This document shows positions 43,161 through 51,794 of a stretch of DNA of 64,000 bases, one piece after another. How positions within the stretch are numbered: the stretch's first letter is position 1; every line of letters begins with the position of its first letter. The position numbers and the translations under genes were made by a program. Source of the DNA: Nitrospirota bacterium (GTDB lineage: Bacteria; Nitrospirota; Nitrospiria; Nitrospirales; Nitrospiraceae); assembly GCA_040757595.1 (NCBI GenBank), contig JBFLWP010000009.1, positions 12,430 through 76,429 of the forward strand, given 5' to 3'. The notes beneath the pieces are model-generated. The model had not been told where the DNA came from. It saw nothing but the letters and a program-made list of their open reading frames with translations, and searched no databases.

Positions 43161-44279
43161 GTGCGCGATCACATGGGCCTGGAACAAGACATCGAAGACA
43201 TCCGAGCCGGAATTAAAGCTGGCCGCTTCTCGAATGAAGCATCAGTGTCACAGGGCATTGTGCTTCGGCTTCTCCATGCGCTCGCTTGGCCCGCATATGA
43301 CACACAGGTCGTATGCCCTGAGTATCCCCTCGATGGAAGACGAGTTGACTTCGCGCTCTGTCACCCTCCAGGTAAACCAATCGCATTTATCGAGGTAAAA
43401 CAAATCGGTCAGAGCGAAGGTACGGAACGGCAGCTCTTCGAGTACGCCTTCCACGCCGGGGTCCCGCTCGCTATCCTGACAGACGGTCAGGAATGGAATT
43501 TCTTCCTTCCGGGGGAGCAGGGGGACTACGGTGAACGCCGGGTATACACACTTGACATCGTCGGACGAGACATCATTGAGTGCGTGTCGCGGCTGAATCG
43601 CTACCTTAAGTATAGCGCCATCACTTCCGGCTCAGCGATTCAGGCTGCGCGAGATGACTATCGCGACGTGTCGCGTGAAAAGCAAATGAAGGCCACTCTG
43701 CCGAGTGCTTGGACGAAGCTTGTTACAGACGAAGACGTTCTCTTGCTGGAGCTAGTCGCAGATCAGGTTCAAAGTCTGTGTGGCTATAAGCCAGACCTGG
43801 ACACCGTTGCACGGTTTCTTAAGGAAAACGTTGCCTTGCGCTCAACGCAAACCACACACGTACCACAGTCGTCGCGAGCTCCTGTTCAGTCCTCACAACC
43901 GGCTTCCCCCGTCGGCAGTGCAGCCCGTTCTCTTAGCTCAATAGGTTTCGTCCTCAACGGAACACATGTTTCCGCTAGGAACGCGATTGAGGTCTTGATC
44001 GCCGTGCTGGAGGAACTGGCTAAACGGGATGCGTCGTTTCTTGATCGCTTTGCGGCGCTTCCGAAGCACGGCCGCACTCGACGATACGTCGCGCGTAGGC
44101 CCGAGGAGCTTTATCCAGGTCGTCCAGACCTCGCACGCGACTATTCTGTGCAACTCACTTCAGGATGGTGGGTCTGTACGAACCTTAGCAGAGCGGCAAT
44201 AACGCGAATCATTGAAATGGCCTGCGAGGTCGCGCGCATCGTCTTCGGTCGCGATCTTGTAGTTACTCTGGGCGAGTGA
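43161..44279 (+). CDS. PD-(D/E)XK nuclease-like protein, type I restriction R N-terminal type
   Basis: 372 residues, lower GC than its neighbours. Residues about 30-130 resemble the HsdR N-terminal nuclease: YPLDGRRVDFAL gives the aspartate and AFIEVKQIG the E-x-K, then YAFHAGVPLAILTDGQEWNFF. The rest (about 170-372) has a serine-rich linker and a C-terminal domain I cannot name. No helicase or methylase is beside it, so it is not a complete restriction system; stand-alone proteins of this kind occur in defence islands. Start may be Met5. Its 3' end overlaps a truncated toxin gene. Confidence 0.65.
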   Translation: MRDHMGLEQDIEDIRAGIKAGRFSNEASVSQGIVLRLLHALAWPAYDTQVVCPEYPLDGRRVDFALCHPPGKPIAFIEVKQIGQSEGTERQLFEYAFHAGVPLAILTDGQEWNFFLPGEQGDYGERRVYTLDIVGRDIIECVSRLNRYLKYSAITSGSAIQAARDDYRDVSREKQMKATLPSAWTKLVTDEDVLLLELVADQVQSLCGYKPDLDTVARFLKENVALRSTQTTHVPQSSRAPVQSSQPASPVGSAARSLSSIGFVLNGTHVSARNAIEVLIAVLEELAKRDASFLDRFAALPKHGRTRRYVARRPEELYPGRPDLARDYSVQLTSGWWVCTNLSRAAITRIIEMACEVARIVFGRDLVVTLGE

Positions 44280-44408
44280 AGTGATTGAGAAAAATGGTCG
44301 GGAGTCGTTTCGTGACACGATGTCCAATGCGGCTCGTGGAGTGCCCGGCCACAGGTAGGCGGAAATCAGAACATTGGTGTCAAAGACTGTGCGCCGAATC
44401 CTGGCCAT
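44160..44408 (-). pseudogene. Truncated PIN-domain toxin
   Basis: The first 35 residues (RRTVFDTNVLISAYLWPGTP) are the start of a PIN RNase of the VapC/COG1569 type with its first catalytic aspartate. After about residue 40 the frame enters the opposite strand of the nuclease-like gene and similarity stops, so the other acidic residues are lost. The ATG overlaps the antitoxin gene's 3' end by 29 bases. The toxin was cut off when the nuclease gene or its flank arrived. Confidence 0.65.
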
Positions 44409-44637
44409 CTCGGACTTGGCGGACAATGGCGGCGATCTTGGCGAGAGAGAGCTTCTTGAGGCGCTTCCGCTTGGCGATGGTCGCGGCGTAGTCGTAGATG
44501 GCCGGCCCATTTCTTCGTCGGGATCGAGCGGACCCAAGCGATTCGACGAAATTTAAGACGGCGGCCTGTTTTCCGGCTGGAAGTCTTTGCAACTTTTCCC
44601 AGATCACACTCGTGACGGTTTGGGAACTTCTGCTCAT
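44380..44637 (-). CDS. Antitoxin-like protein of the broken PIN pair
   Basis: 85 residues, basic. VIWEKLQRLPAGKQAAVLNFVESL resembles DUF2281-like antitoxins that precede PIN toxins; the tail is lysine/arginine-rich. It overlaps the toxin start by 29 bases, the common arrangement. With the toxin truncated, it is an orphan. An ATG 45 bases further up is an alternative start. Confidence 0.6.
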   Translation of the reverse strand: MSRSSQTVTSVIWEKLQRLPAGKQAAVLNFVESLGSARSRRRNGPAIYDYAATIAKRKRLKKLSLAKIAAIVRQVRDGQDSAHSL

Positions 44638-44717
44638 GGGACACCTGCGATGAACGATAGCATTAATTATACGCCGCGTCATTCTGTACTGCTAGCGATG
44701 ACCATCCGCCCGCTCTC

Positions 44718-45893
44718 CTAAAACCCGGCTTTCCTGATGCGTTCAACCGCTTCCGCCAGCCGCTCCTTCGTGGTGGTCACGGTCATCCGGATGTAGCCCT
44801 CGCCCGGCTCCCCGAAGCCGTTCCCCGGCGTGGTGACGATCCCGGCCTTCTCCAACAGGTGCGCGGTGAAGGAGGCGGAGGTGTAGCCCTTGGGCACCGT
44901 CACCCAGACGTAGAAGGCCGCTGGCGGCGGGTCCACGTCCAAGCCCAGCTTCTGCAACCCCGGCACCAGCACGTCCCGCCGCTCCTGATAGGTCTTCCGC
45001 AAGCCGTCCGTGAGCTGCTCGTCCGATTGGAGCGCCGTGATCCCCGCCTCCTGCACGGCCTGGAAGGTGCCGGAGTCCAGGTTGCTCTTGATCTTCAAGA
45101 GCCCGTTCAGCACCTGCTTGTTCCCCACGGCGAAGCCGATCCGCCAGCCGGTCATGTTGAAGGTCTTGGACAGGGAGTGGAACTCGATGCCCACCTCCTT
45201 CGCCCCCTCCGCCTCCAGGAAGCTGGCCGGCCGCTTCCCGTCGTAGAAGATCTCGGAATAGGCCGCGTCGTGGCAGACGATGATTTGATGCTCCCGGGCG
45301 AAGGCGACGACGCGCTTGAAATAGTCCTTGCCCGCCACCACCGAGGTCGGGTTGTTGGGCGAATTCAGGAACATGAGCTTCGCCTTCCGGGCCACGTCCC
45401 CGGGAATCGCGTCCAGGTCGGGGAGGAAGCCGTTCTTCTTGAGGAGCGGCATGACGTGTGAAACGCCGCCCGCGAAACTGGTCGCCACCGGATAGACCGG
45501 ATAGCCGGGGCTCGGCACCAGGACCACGTCACCTGGATCAATGAAGGCCAGCGGGATGTGGCCGATCCCCTCCTTCGAGCCGATCAGGGTCAGGACCTCG
45601 GCGGCCGGATCCAGCGTCACCTTGAACCGCCGCTGGTACCAGTCGGCGACGGCTTTGCGGAAGGAGAGCAGCCCCTCGTAGGAGGGGTATTGATGGTTCT
45701 TGGGGTCCGCGCAGGCCTGCTTCATGCGCTCGATGATCGGGGCCGGCGTGGGCAGGTCCGGGTCCCCGATGCCCAGGTTGATGATGTCCACGCCCCGGGC
45801 GAGCGCCTTCTGCTTCATCTCGTCAATCGCCGCGAACAGATAGGGCGGCAGGGTCTTGATGCGGCTTGCGTACTCGATCGGAAATGCGGCCAT
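44718..45893 (-). CDS. dapL: LL-diaminopimelate aminotransferase
   Basis: 391 residues, class I/II PLP aminotransferase. GIGDPDLPTP near the start, NSPNNPTSVV, and the PLP lysine in HSLSKTFNMTGWRIGFAVGN are typical of DapL. It converts tetrahydrodipicolinate to LL-DAP in one step. With dapA, dapB, dapF and lysA nearby and no dapD or dapE, this supports the aminotransferase route to lysine. An aspartate/alanine aminotransferase of the same family cannot be fully excluded. Confidence 0.82.
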   Translation of the reverse strand: MAAFPIEYASRIKTLPPYLFAAIDEMKQKALARGVDIINLGIGDPDLPTPAPIIERMKQACADPKNHQYPSYEGLLSFRKAVADWYQRRFKVTLDPAAEVLTLIGSKEGIGHIPLAFIDPGDVVLVPSPGYPVYPVATSFAGGVSHVMPLLKKNGFLPDLDAIPGDVARKAKLMFLNSPNNPTSVVAGKDYFKRVVAFAREHQIIVCHDAAYSEIFYDGKRPASFLEAEGAKEVGIEFHSLSKTFNMTGWRIGFAVGNKQVLNGLLKIKSNLDSGTFQAVQEAGITALQSDEQLTDGLRKTYQERRDVLVPGLQKLGLDVDPPPAAFYVWVTVPKGYTSASFTAHLLEKAGIVTTPGNGFGEPGEGYIRMTVTTTKERLAEAVERIRKAGF

Positions 45894-45923
45894 TCGCTTG
45901 CTCCTTTCAGTCGCCTGCTCTCA

Positions 45924-45999
45924 GCCGTCAGCTTCCCCCTCTCCCTAGCCCTCCCCCTTGAAGGGGGAGGAGGAGGTGGGGGTGCTGACTGCTGACGGC
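45924..45999 (+). repeat. Hairpin element with heptamer-like ends
   Basis: Arms GCCGTCAGC (45924-45932) and its exact complement (45991-45999) enclose a C-rich tract ending CCCTCCCCCTT and its G-rich partner, so the unit folds into one long hairpin. It lies upstream of dapL. Confidence 0.65.
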
Positions 46000-46093
46000 C
46001 TGTTGCTTAGTCCGCACAGGGTACTTCAGAAAGAGGCCGGCAATCAACGGCGGGGCTTACCGCAGAAGGATCTGGCAGCTGTGCGAGCCCTCA

Positions 46094-47281
46094 TCAACGA
46101 TCGCGGTTCGGTCTGGCCACAACGGGGCGAAATGAGAGCATGATTTCCTTCCCCGATTTGTATCTATTGCCAACCCTTTGCACAAGACCCTTCTCTACCA
46201 GCGCATTAAAGTCTCTGGTCAGCGTCTTCGCCGTCCGATTTGCGTAAGTAGCAGCGATTCGTGGATTCTCTTCAAGTAGTTTGGCAAGCGGTATCGGGTC
46301 GTCATGAGAAGATAGCGCAATGACCAGGTTGCACCTTCTCTCGTTTACTGGAGAGGAATGCCCCTTTAAGATCACATGAACATAGTTTTCCCATGAGATC
46401 TGCCATTGCTGCTTATGAATGAAGTCGATTTGCGCACGTAATCCATCGACAAATCCTTGCAATGCATAAGTGATGAACGGGATAACTTCGCCACTTGACC
46501 GACTAGACTGATTCAGTTGCCGGTAATACTCAGAACGAGTTTGGTTGTAATGGTTGCTTAGCAAGTGAGCAGCCGAACTTGGCACTCCGGAAGAGACGAG
46601 AATAAGCAACTCAATGAGACGAGCTGTTCGGCCATTTCCATCACCGAATGGATGTATCCAGGCCATATACAGGTGAGCGAGGATAGCTTTGATGATCGCA
46701 AACACGAGGGCGAGCTGTGGCATATCTTGTGGCGGCTGAAACGTCGGACCGTTCAGCCAATCGCAAAGACGCTGGAGCAAGTATTCACAGTCTTCCGGTG
46801 GTACTGCCCTGTAGCGCGCCACACCAACCGAGTGCTCTCGTATTTTTCCCGGAACCACTTCATCCGCAAGCTTCAACTTGTCGAGCACGCGACGGTTAAA
46901 ATCCTTGATCGTCTCCGGGCTCAAAACTGGTGGGCTGCCCTTTTCGATCTCTCCCAGTATCAGATTGCAAGTGTTAATAATGTTTTCGGTTTCTTGCCCC
47001 AGGTACTCCCTTGACGGCGGTAAACGTAACTTCCCTTCTAACTGTTTGAGTACCTCCTCTTCGGTCAGCGTATTCCCTTCAATCGCCGTAGTAGCTAGCA
47101 CCCCCTTAGCTAGGTAGATGGCGTGTAAGCGCTTAGCGGCATCCGGAGCCAGTATGACGTTGGATAAGTGTTCGCATTTGGACTTTGCCTCACCCAGAAG
47201 CATCCACAAAGTCTGAGTCCGACACGTGAGGTCGATCGAAAAAGTTATCCAGGGATGAGTGTTTTCGTATGTCCTGGTCAT
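46094..47281 (-). CDS. Fic-domain protein with N-terminal inhibitory helix
   Basis: 395 residues, low-GC. The Fic core HPFGDGNGRTAR (His210) transfers AMP from ATP to target proteins. TTAIEGN at 64-70 is the (S/T)xxxE(G/N) inhibitory motif, placing it in class II, where the glutamate blocks the active site in cis. A C-terminal winged-helix (about 320-385: IAATYANRTAKTLTRDFNALVEKGL) suggests DNA binding and self-regulation. The A/T-rich 154 bp upstream holds no gene. Likely acquired. Confidence 0.85.
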   Translation of the reverse strand: MTRTYENTHPWITFSIDLTCRTQTLWMLLGEAKSKCEHLSNVILAPDAAKRLHAIYLAKGVLATTAIEGNTLTEEEVLKQLEGKLRLPPSREYLGQETENIINTCNLILGEIEKGSPPVLSPETIKDFNRRVLDKLKLADEVVPGKIREHSVGVARYRAVPPEDCEYLLQRLCDWLNGPTFQPPQDMPQLALVFAIIKAILAHLYMAWIHPFGDGNGRTARLIELLILVSSGVPSSAAHLLSNHYNQTRSEYYRQLNQSSRSSGEVIPFITYALQGFVDGLRAQIDFIHKQQWQISWENYVHVILKGHSSPVNERRCNLVIALSSHDDPIPLAKLLEENPRIAATYANRTAKTLTRDFNALVEKGLVQRVGNRYKSGKEIMLSFRPVVARPNRDR

Positions 47282-47435
47282 TGTCCAAATTTATGTCCTA
47301 ATATGGTGTTTGTTTTTCAATATCTTGTATTTGTTTTTGTTAAATATGTGTCCGCAAATTTACAGCCATTGTACCGCGAACTATTCCCGTTTTCAATCTG
47401 CTGAAAATTTAGTTAGGGAGGGCTTTGAGCTGTGG

Positions 47436-48107
47436 TCAGCTAGTAAGGTGCTCGATGAGGAAGCTCGCCCAGTCGTGCAGGCGGGACAGGTGCGGCTCGG
47501 CTTCCCGGAGGAGGGCAGCGGGACTCGTTCCGGCTCGGCGGACATCCTCGGGGCATTCCCGGCAGAGGGCCTCGATACCGGCCCGTTCCATCTCCAGGTG
47601 AAACAGCAGCCCATAGGCCCGTTCCCCGTAGCGGAAGGCCTGCAGACAGAGGTCGGACGTGGCGAGCGGGACGGCGCCGGCCGGGAGGTCGAAGATCTCC
47701 CCGTGCCATTCGAACACGGAGGCCGGTTCGGGCAGCCGGCTGAAGATCGGGTCCTTGCGCCCCTCTTCGGTCAGGCGGATCGGCGTCATGCCGAGCTCCA
47801 GCGCCGGACCGGGACGGACCGGTGCGCCCAGTGCCCTGGCCATGAGTTGCGCGCCGAGACAGACGCCCAGCACCGGCTTGCCTAGTCGGATCGTGCGCCG
47901 GATGAACTCGATCTCCTGCTCGATCCAGCGGTCCGGATCGTTGACCGACATGGGCCCGCCCATGACGAGGAGGAAGTCCCCGGCCTCCTTGGGGAGCCCC
48001 TCTTCGGGCACGAGGCGCCGTTCGAGCCTGTACTCCCGTCGTGCGAGCAGCGGCTCGAAGATCCCCGGCCCTTCAAATGGGACGTGTTGCAGGCAGGTGG
48101 TGCGCGT
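47436..48107 (-). CDS. Class I glutamine amidotransferase
   Basis: About 223 residues from the proposed start. The triad cysteine is in VLGVCLGAQLMARAL, histidine and glutamate in LLFHLEME. The normal first strand (CLQHVPFEGPGIF) lies upstream of the first ordinary start, a GTG at 48011, and in frame. Just before it stands ACG (48105-48107) with GGAG eight bases ahead, where homologues have ATG. So translation may begin at a non-standard ACG, or the start was mutated. Stand-alone amidotransferases of this type have varied or unknown targets. Confidence 0.7.
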   Translation of the reverse strand, partial: TRTTCLQHVPFEGPGIFEPLLARREYRLERRLVPEEGLPKEAGDFLLVMGGPMSVNDPDRWIEQEIEFIRRTIRLGKPVLGVCLGAQLMARALGAPVRPGPALELGMTPIRLTEEGRKDPIFSRLPEPASVFEWHGEIFDLPAGAVPLATSDLCLQAFRYGERAYGLLFHLEMERAGIEALCRECPEDVRRAGTSPAALLREAEPHLSRLHDWASFLIEHLTS

Positions 48108-48183
48108 AGGCAGAGCTCCGAGAGTGTGAGCGCCTAACAGAGCATAGGGAGGGATGAGACGTCAAGACCGCCCTGGCGCCAGG

Positions 48184-48312
48184 TTACGCTGGCTGGTGAT
48201 GCCCGTGGTGGTGGCTGTGGCGCTGGTCATGGACCACCGCGTGGCCCCGGCCGCGGCTGATCAGCCAGCGGTTCACCGGCAGGGCGGCGACGAAGGCCAG
48301 CGCGAGCCCCAA
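48184..48312 (-). pseudogene. C-terminal relic of a DUF4396-type membrane protein
   Basis: 42 codons on the minus strand reading LALAFVAALPVNRWLISRGRG and then a histidine-rich tail (HSHHHGHH) to the TAA at 48184. PVNRWLI near the end is typical of DUF4396 proteins. A stop blocks the frame just upstream, and no start or ribosome site is present. Confidence 0.5.
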
Positions 48313-48357
48313 CCTCGTGGGCTGTCATGATCTCCTCCATCCCTCGTGTGGCTTGGC

Positions 48358-49077
48358 TCACGCACCCATCTCCCAGATCAGGACCTCGGCTCCTGTTTGG
48401 CCGTCGGCGGTCAGTCTCCGGTCCCCGGCCGAAGTCAGACGGACCGCGTCTCCGGTGTCGAGCGGTCCCGCTCCCTCCAGATCGGCGGCTCCCCCCGCGA
48501 CGTAGAGGTGGACGAACCGGGCGTCGGGCACCGCGACCGTCTCGCCAGGCTTGAGTCGCCCGCCCCAGAGGACCGCGCCCTTCTGCCGGATCGAGATCGC
48601 CGCCTCATGTCCGCGGCCCGAGGCGATCGGCACCAGCCCGCCCTTGGCCAACTCGGCCGAGATGTCCACCTGCTCGTAGCCGGGGGTGATCCGCTCCCGG
48701 TCCGGGAGCACCCACATCTGAATCAGGTGCAGATCCTTGTCCAGCCGCGGATTCATCTCCGAGTGCCAGATGCCGGTCCCCGCGCTCATCCGCTGGGCCA
48801 GGCCGGGATAGATGATCCCCCTGTTCCCGACCGAATCCTTGTGCTCGACCTCCCCGTCCAGGACCCAGGTGACGATCTCCATGTCCTGGTGCGGGTGGGT
48901 GCGGAAGCCCGTGCCGGCCTTGATCACGTCGTCGTTGCTCACGAGCAGGAGCCCGTGGCGGACGTTCCGCGGATCATAGTGGTCCGCGAAGCTGAAGCTG
49001 TGCCGTGAGTCGAGCCAGCCGATCTTCGTGTGGAACCGCTCGTGGCTGCGCCGGATGTCGATGGCGGGCCTGGTCAT
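48358..49077 (-). CDS. Pirin-family protein (YhhW/quercetinase-like)
   Basis: 239 residues, bicupin. The metal site is in FRTHPHQDMEIVTWVLDGEVEHKD, and GTGIWHSEMNP follows; DSRHSFSFADHYDP is the pirin start. Members bind iron and some act as quercetin dioxygenases; most have unknown substrates. AAGGAGG lies six bases before the ATG. A promoter with an internal palindrome lies directly upstream, so the gene is probably regulated by a dedicated repressor. Confidence 0.9.
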   Translation of the reverse strand: MTRPAIDIRRSHERFHTKIGWLDSRHSFSFADHYDPRNVRHGLLLVSNDDVIKAGTGFRTHPHQDMEIVTWVLDGEVEHKDSVGNRGIIYPGLAQRMSAGTGIWHSEMNPRLDKDLHLIQMWVLPDRERITPGYEQVDISAELAKGGLVPIASGRGHEAAISIRQKGAVLWGGRLKPGETVAVPDARFVHLYVAGGAADLEGAGPLDTGDAVRLTSAGDRRLTADGQTGAEVLIWEMGA

Positions 49078-49122
49078 GGCGGCCTCCTTTCCCGACCCTG
49101 CATGGGTCAAGCCGTACTGGTC

Positions 49123-49151
49123 ATAATAATCCTAGTTAGAACTATAATCAA
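49123..49151 (-). promoter_or_regulatory. Promoter of the pirin gene with operator-like palindrome
   Basis: On the minus strand TTGATT and TATTAT are 17 bp apart. The spacer contains the dyad TAGTT-CT-AACTA (49133-49144), a typical repressor site that would block polymerase. Confidence 0.6.
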
Positions 49152-49274
49152 CCCCTTCGACTATCCCGCCTTCCGGGCGAGGCTCGCGCGGGATTGACGG
49201 CGGCGGCGCAAGTCCGCGTCACTCCACCGTATTCCCTCTGGCCTCCGGCGCGCGGGCTGCGTTACAATGGCGCC

Positions 49275-50138
49275 ATGAGGCACCGGATCAAGAGCGCCGA
49301 GGATCTGGCCTGGTTGCTGGAGCACACCCGTTCCTTCCAGGGCGGGCAGGTCACGGACCTCCACATCCAGAAGAAGCGGCTCCTGGACGAGGACTCAGGC
49401 CGGGAGGTGACGGCGGGCACCATTGTCACGGCCATCATCCGGTATCACCTGGTGGTGCGGGGCACCGTCGGCCTCTTCACGGTCTCCCGCGTGGCCAAGC
49501 TGACCATGACCGGCGCGACCGACTTCTCCGTCTTTGAGCAGGAGGGGGCCGACTGCTCCGAGATCGGCGTGATCCATGCGGAGGCCTCCGGCGGCCGGCT
49601 GCGCTTCTGGTTCGACCCGTGCGGGGAGCTCTACGTCGTCTGCGACGAGGCCGAGCTGGAAGAGGTCTCCACGCCCGGCCCGCCCAAGCCGACCGGGCTG
49701 GGCATGACCGAATGGACGTTCCAGGCTCCAGCCGGCGAGCTGCCGGCCGTGGCCTGGTTCCTGGAGCACCTCGATCAGGCGGGACTGCCCTGCGTCTGGC
49801 GGGAGCTCAAACGGTCGGCCGCTTCCCACGCGGCGCTGCGGTGGGGCGGGGTCCTCGCGCCAGCCTCCGACCTAAGCCTGCTCCAGCGCGGCCCGGAGGC
49901 GCCGGGCGGCGTCCTGATCCAGGCCTATGGCCCGCTCGACGGCAGCGACTTCGTGATCACCCTGCGGGCCGCCGATCCCCACGAGCTCGGCGCCTGCCGG
50001 CTGCTGAGCGCCCTGGCCGACCTCATCGCCCGCACCTTCCCCGGCACCTGCCTGGCCGGCAACCAGGTCATGGGGGGCGAGGAATGGCTCGCCTCGCACG
50101 GACGGGGCCGGTGGGACCGCGCGTCCGATTTCAGTTGA
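49275..50138 (+). CDS. Hypothetical cytoplasmic protein
   Basis: 287 residues, no signal or membrane span. Two halves: a beta-rich N-terminal part (TIVTAIIRYHLVVRGTVGLF, KLTMTGATDFSVFEQEGAD) and a C-terminal alpha/beta part. No family recognised. TACAAT at 49263 ends 6 bases before the ATG, so the message is probably leaderless; the longer frame upstream is disregarded for that reason. Confidence 0.6.
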   Translation: MRHRIKSAEDLAWLLEHTRSFQGGQVTDLHIQKKRLLDEDSGREVTAGTIVTAIIRYHLVVRGTVGLFTVSRVAKLTMTGATDFSVFEQEGADCSEIGVIHAEASGGRLRFWFDPCGELYVVCDEAELEEVSTPGPPKPTGLGMTEWTFQAPAGELPAVAWFLEHLDQAGLPCVWRELKRSAASHAALRWGGVLAPASDLSLLQRGPEAPGGVLIQAYGPLDGSDFVITLRAADPHELGACRLLSALADLIARTFPGTCLAGNQVMGGEEWLASHGRGRWDRASDFS

Positions 50139-50175
50139 TCTGTTTGGGGGAGAAGACCTGCAGGGAGCGGTTCGG

Positions 50176-50817
50176 CTAGTGGGAGGCCGCGGCGGAGCCG
50201 TTCTTCCGATTCACGCACTCGACCAGGTGCCAGAACCGCAGCGGGTTGACCTTTTCCTTCCTCGCCACCAGCAGCGACGTCCCTTCCAGCACGTGGCTCA
50301 GCGCGAGATCGGTCCGGAACCCGATGTGCTTGCAGAGCGGGGAGATCGCCTTTTCGACCGCGGCGATCAGCTTGTTGCCGTTGCTGAAGTGGTTCAGCAT
50401 GACGATGCGCCCGCCCGGACGGCAGACGCGGATCATTTCGTTGACGACCTTGCGGTAGTCCGGCACGGCGGTGACGACGTAGGCGGCCATGACCGTGTCG
50501 AAGGCGTCGTCCGGGAACTCCATCCGGCCGGCGTCCATGCGGACCAGCTCCACGTGCTGGAGGCCGTAGGCCCGGACCCGCGCCTCCGCCTTCTCCAGCA
50601 TGCCGGCGGAGAGGTCGATTCCCACCACGCGGCAGTGGCGGGGGTAGACGGGCAGGGAGAGGCCCGTGCCCACCCCGACTTCCAGGATTTGCTCGCCGGG
50701 TTTGACGCCCAGGCGGCGGACCGCCGCCTCGCGCGACTCGTGGAAGATCCGGCCGAAGACCTGATCGTAGAAGCCCGCGTAATTCGAGTAGACCCGTTCG
50801 ACTTTCTCCAGATCCAT
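50176..50817 (-). CDS. SAM-dependent methyltransferase, phospholipid PmtA-like
   Basis: 213 residues, class I fold. ILEVGVGTGLSLPVYP is motif I, GIDLSAGMLEKA motif II, RVCRPGGRIVMLNHF motif IV. The overall pattern, including YSNYAGFYDQVFGRIFHES at the start, resembles bacterial phosphatidylethanolamine N-methyltransferases (Rhodobacter PmtA type) and UbiE relatives. Substrate not certain. Single gene. Confidence 0.75.
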   Translation of the reverse strand: MDLEKVERVYSNYAGFYDQVFGRIFHESREAAVRRLGVKPGEQILEVGVGTGLSLPVYPRHCRVVGIDLSAGMLEKAEARVRAYGLQHVELVRMDAGRMEFPDDAFDTVMAAYVVTAVPDYRKVVNEMIRVCRPGGRIVMLNHFSNGNKLIAAVEKAISPLCKHIGFRTDLALSHVLEGTSLLVARKEKVNPLRFWHLVECVNRKNGSAAASH

Positions 50818-51029
50818 ACGCCCTCCGTCTCACGCCCGTGCCAGTGCCACAAATCCGCCCCGGCCTGAACCACGGCCGCGGGAGCAGGCATCGCGACGAT
50901 GTGGTGAGCGGGAAATCCTCACGAAGGCGGGAAACCCGGATCGTGAAGCGTTATCGAGGAGGCCCGCCTGCGCAAAAAAACGGGTGGTACTCTACCGAAG
51001 TTCGCCGAAAGAGTCAACGGACTGGCGCA

Positions 51030-51124
51030 GGTGCGGGGCCAGGGGCGCGGGGCACGAGGCTCAGGGGACCGTCACGCGTGATGCGTCACGGCTTCCTTGC
51101 CCCGTGCCTCGAACCTCGCGCCTT
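51030..51124 (+). repeat. Paired heptamer array
   Basis: Left: GGTGCGG, GGCCAGG, GGCGCGG, GGCACGA, GGCTCAG (51030-51064). Right: TTGCCCC, GTGCCTC, GAACCTC, GCGCCTT (51097-51124). A GTCACGCGTGATGCGTCAC palindrome lies between. Confidence 0.65.
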
Positions 51125-51158
51125 CCGATCTCCTGAACGGTGTGGTATCGTGCCCCCG

Positions 51159-51767
51159 ATGGTGCTCGCCGGGCTCTTCGCAGGACTCCTGATTCTGGCC
51201 CTGGTGCTGGGCGACTGGTTCCACTTCACCAGCCTGACGGTTGCGAGCAGCCGCTACGGCTGCCGGGTCGGCCTGGTGCAGGACCCGTCGCCCTTCCCGC
51301 CGCTCGCCGCCCTCCGCGAGCGGTTCGACCGGGGCGGCGTGCTGCAACTGCCGAACGGCGTCGCGCGCCTGTTCGCCGAGGAGCGGCGCATCCTGCTGCG
51401 CCCGCAGTATGGACTCCTTTCCCGCCGGTTCCGCACGGCCTGGCCGATCAAGGGCTCCGTCGAGCTGGAGCCGGACGGGGAAGCCGTGCGCGCGACCTGC
51501 GTCAAGCGCGTCCCCTGGTCCTCCGCGGTCCTCACGCTGATCTGGTTCCTGCTCGTGGGGGTCGGCACGCTGGCCTTCGCCGTCGCGTTCCTGATCGAGG
51601 GGGGGCTGGCGTCGCTCGGGAGCCTGTTGATGGGACTGGGAATCGTCGGCCTGGGGCTGCTCGTCCTGGCCTTCGGCCTGGTCACGGTCCTCGTGGCCTA
51701 CCGTCTGGAGGACCAGCGGTTGACCCTGGCCTACCAGGATCTGCGCGGCGCGCTCCTGCAAAACTGA
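51159..51767 (+). CDS. DUF-type membrane protein
   Basis: 202 residues. One N-terminal helix (LFAGLLILALVLG) and two C-terminal helices (about 128-180: LIWFLLVGVGTLAFAVAFLI, LGIVGLGLLVLAFGLVTVLV) flank a soluble middle of about 90 residues. Family unknown. TATCGT ends 7 bases before the ATG, suggesting a leaderless or near-leaderless message. Confidence 0.6.
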   Translation: MVLAGLFAGLLILALVLGDWFHFTSLTVASSRYGCRVGLVQDPSPFPPLAALRERFDRGGVLQLPNGVARLFAEERRILLRPQYGLLSRRFRTAWPIKGSVELEPDGEAVRATCVKRVPWSSAVLTLIWFLLVGVGTLAFAVAFLIEGGLASLGSLLMGLGIVGLGLLVLAFGLVTVLVAYRLEDQRLTLAYQDLRGALLQN

Positions 51768-51794
51768 CTGCCGCGAGCCTGCCCCGTCCCCGTG

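Noticed and set aside
45958-46143. 61-codon plus-strand frame between dapL and the Fic gene
   Set aside because: It starts in the hairpin repeat, has no ribosome site and overlaps the Fic gene's 3' end; no family resemblance.
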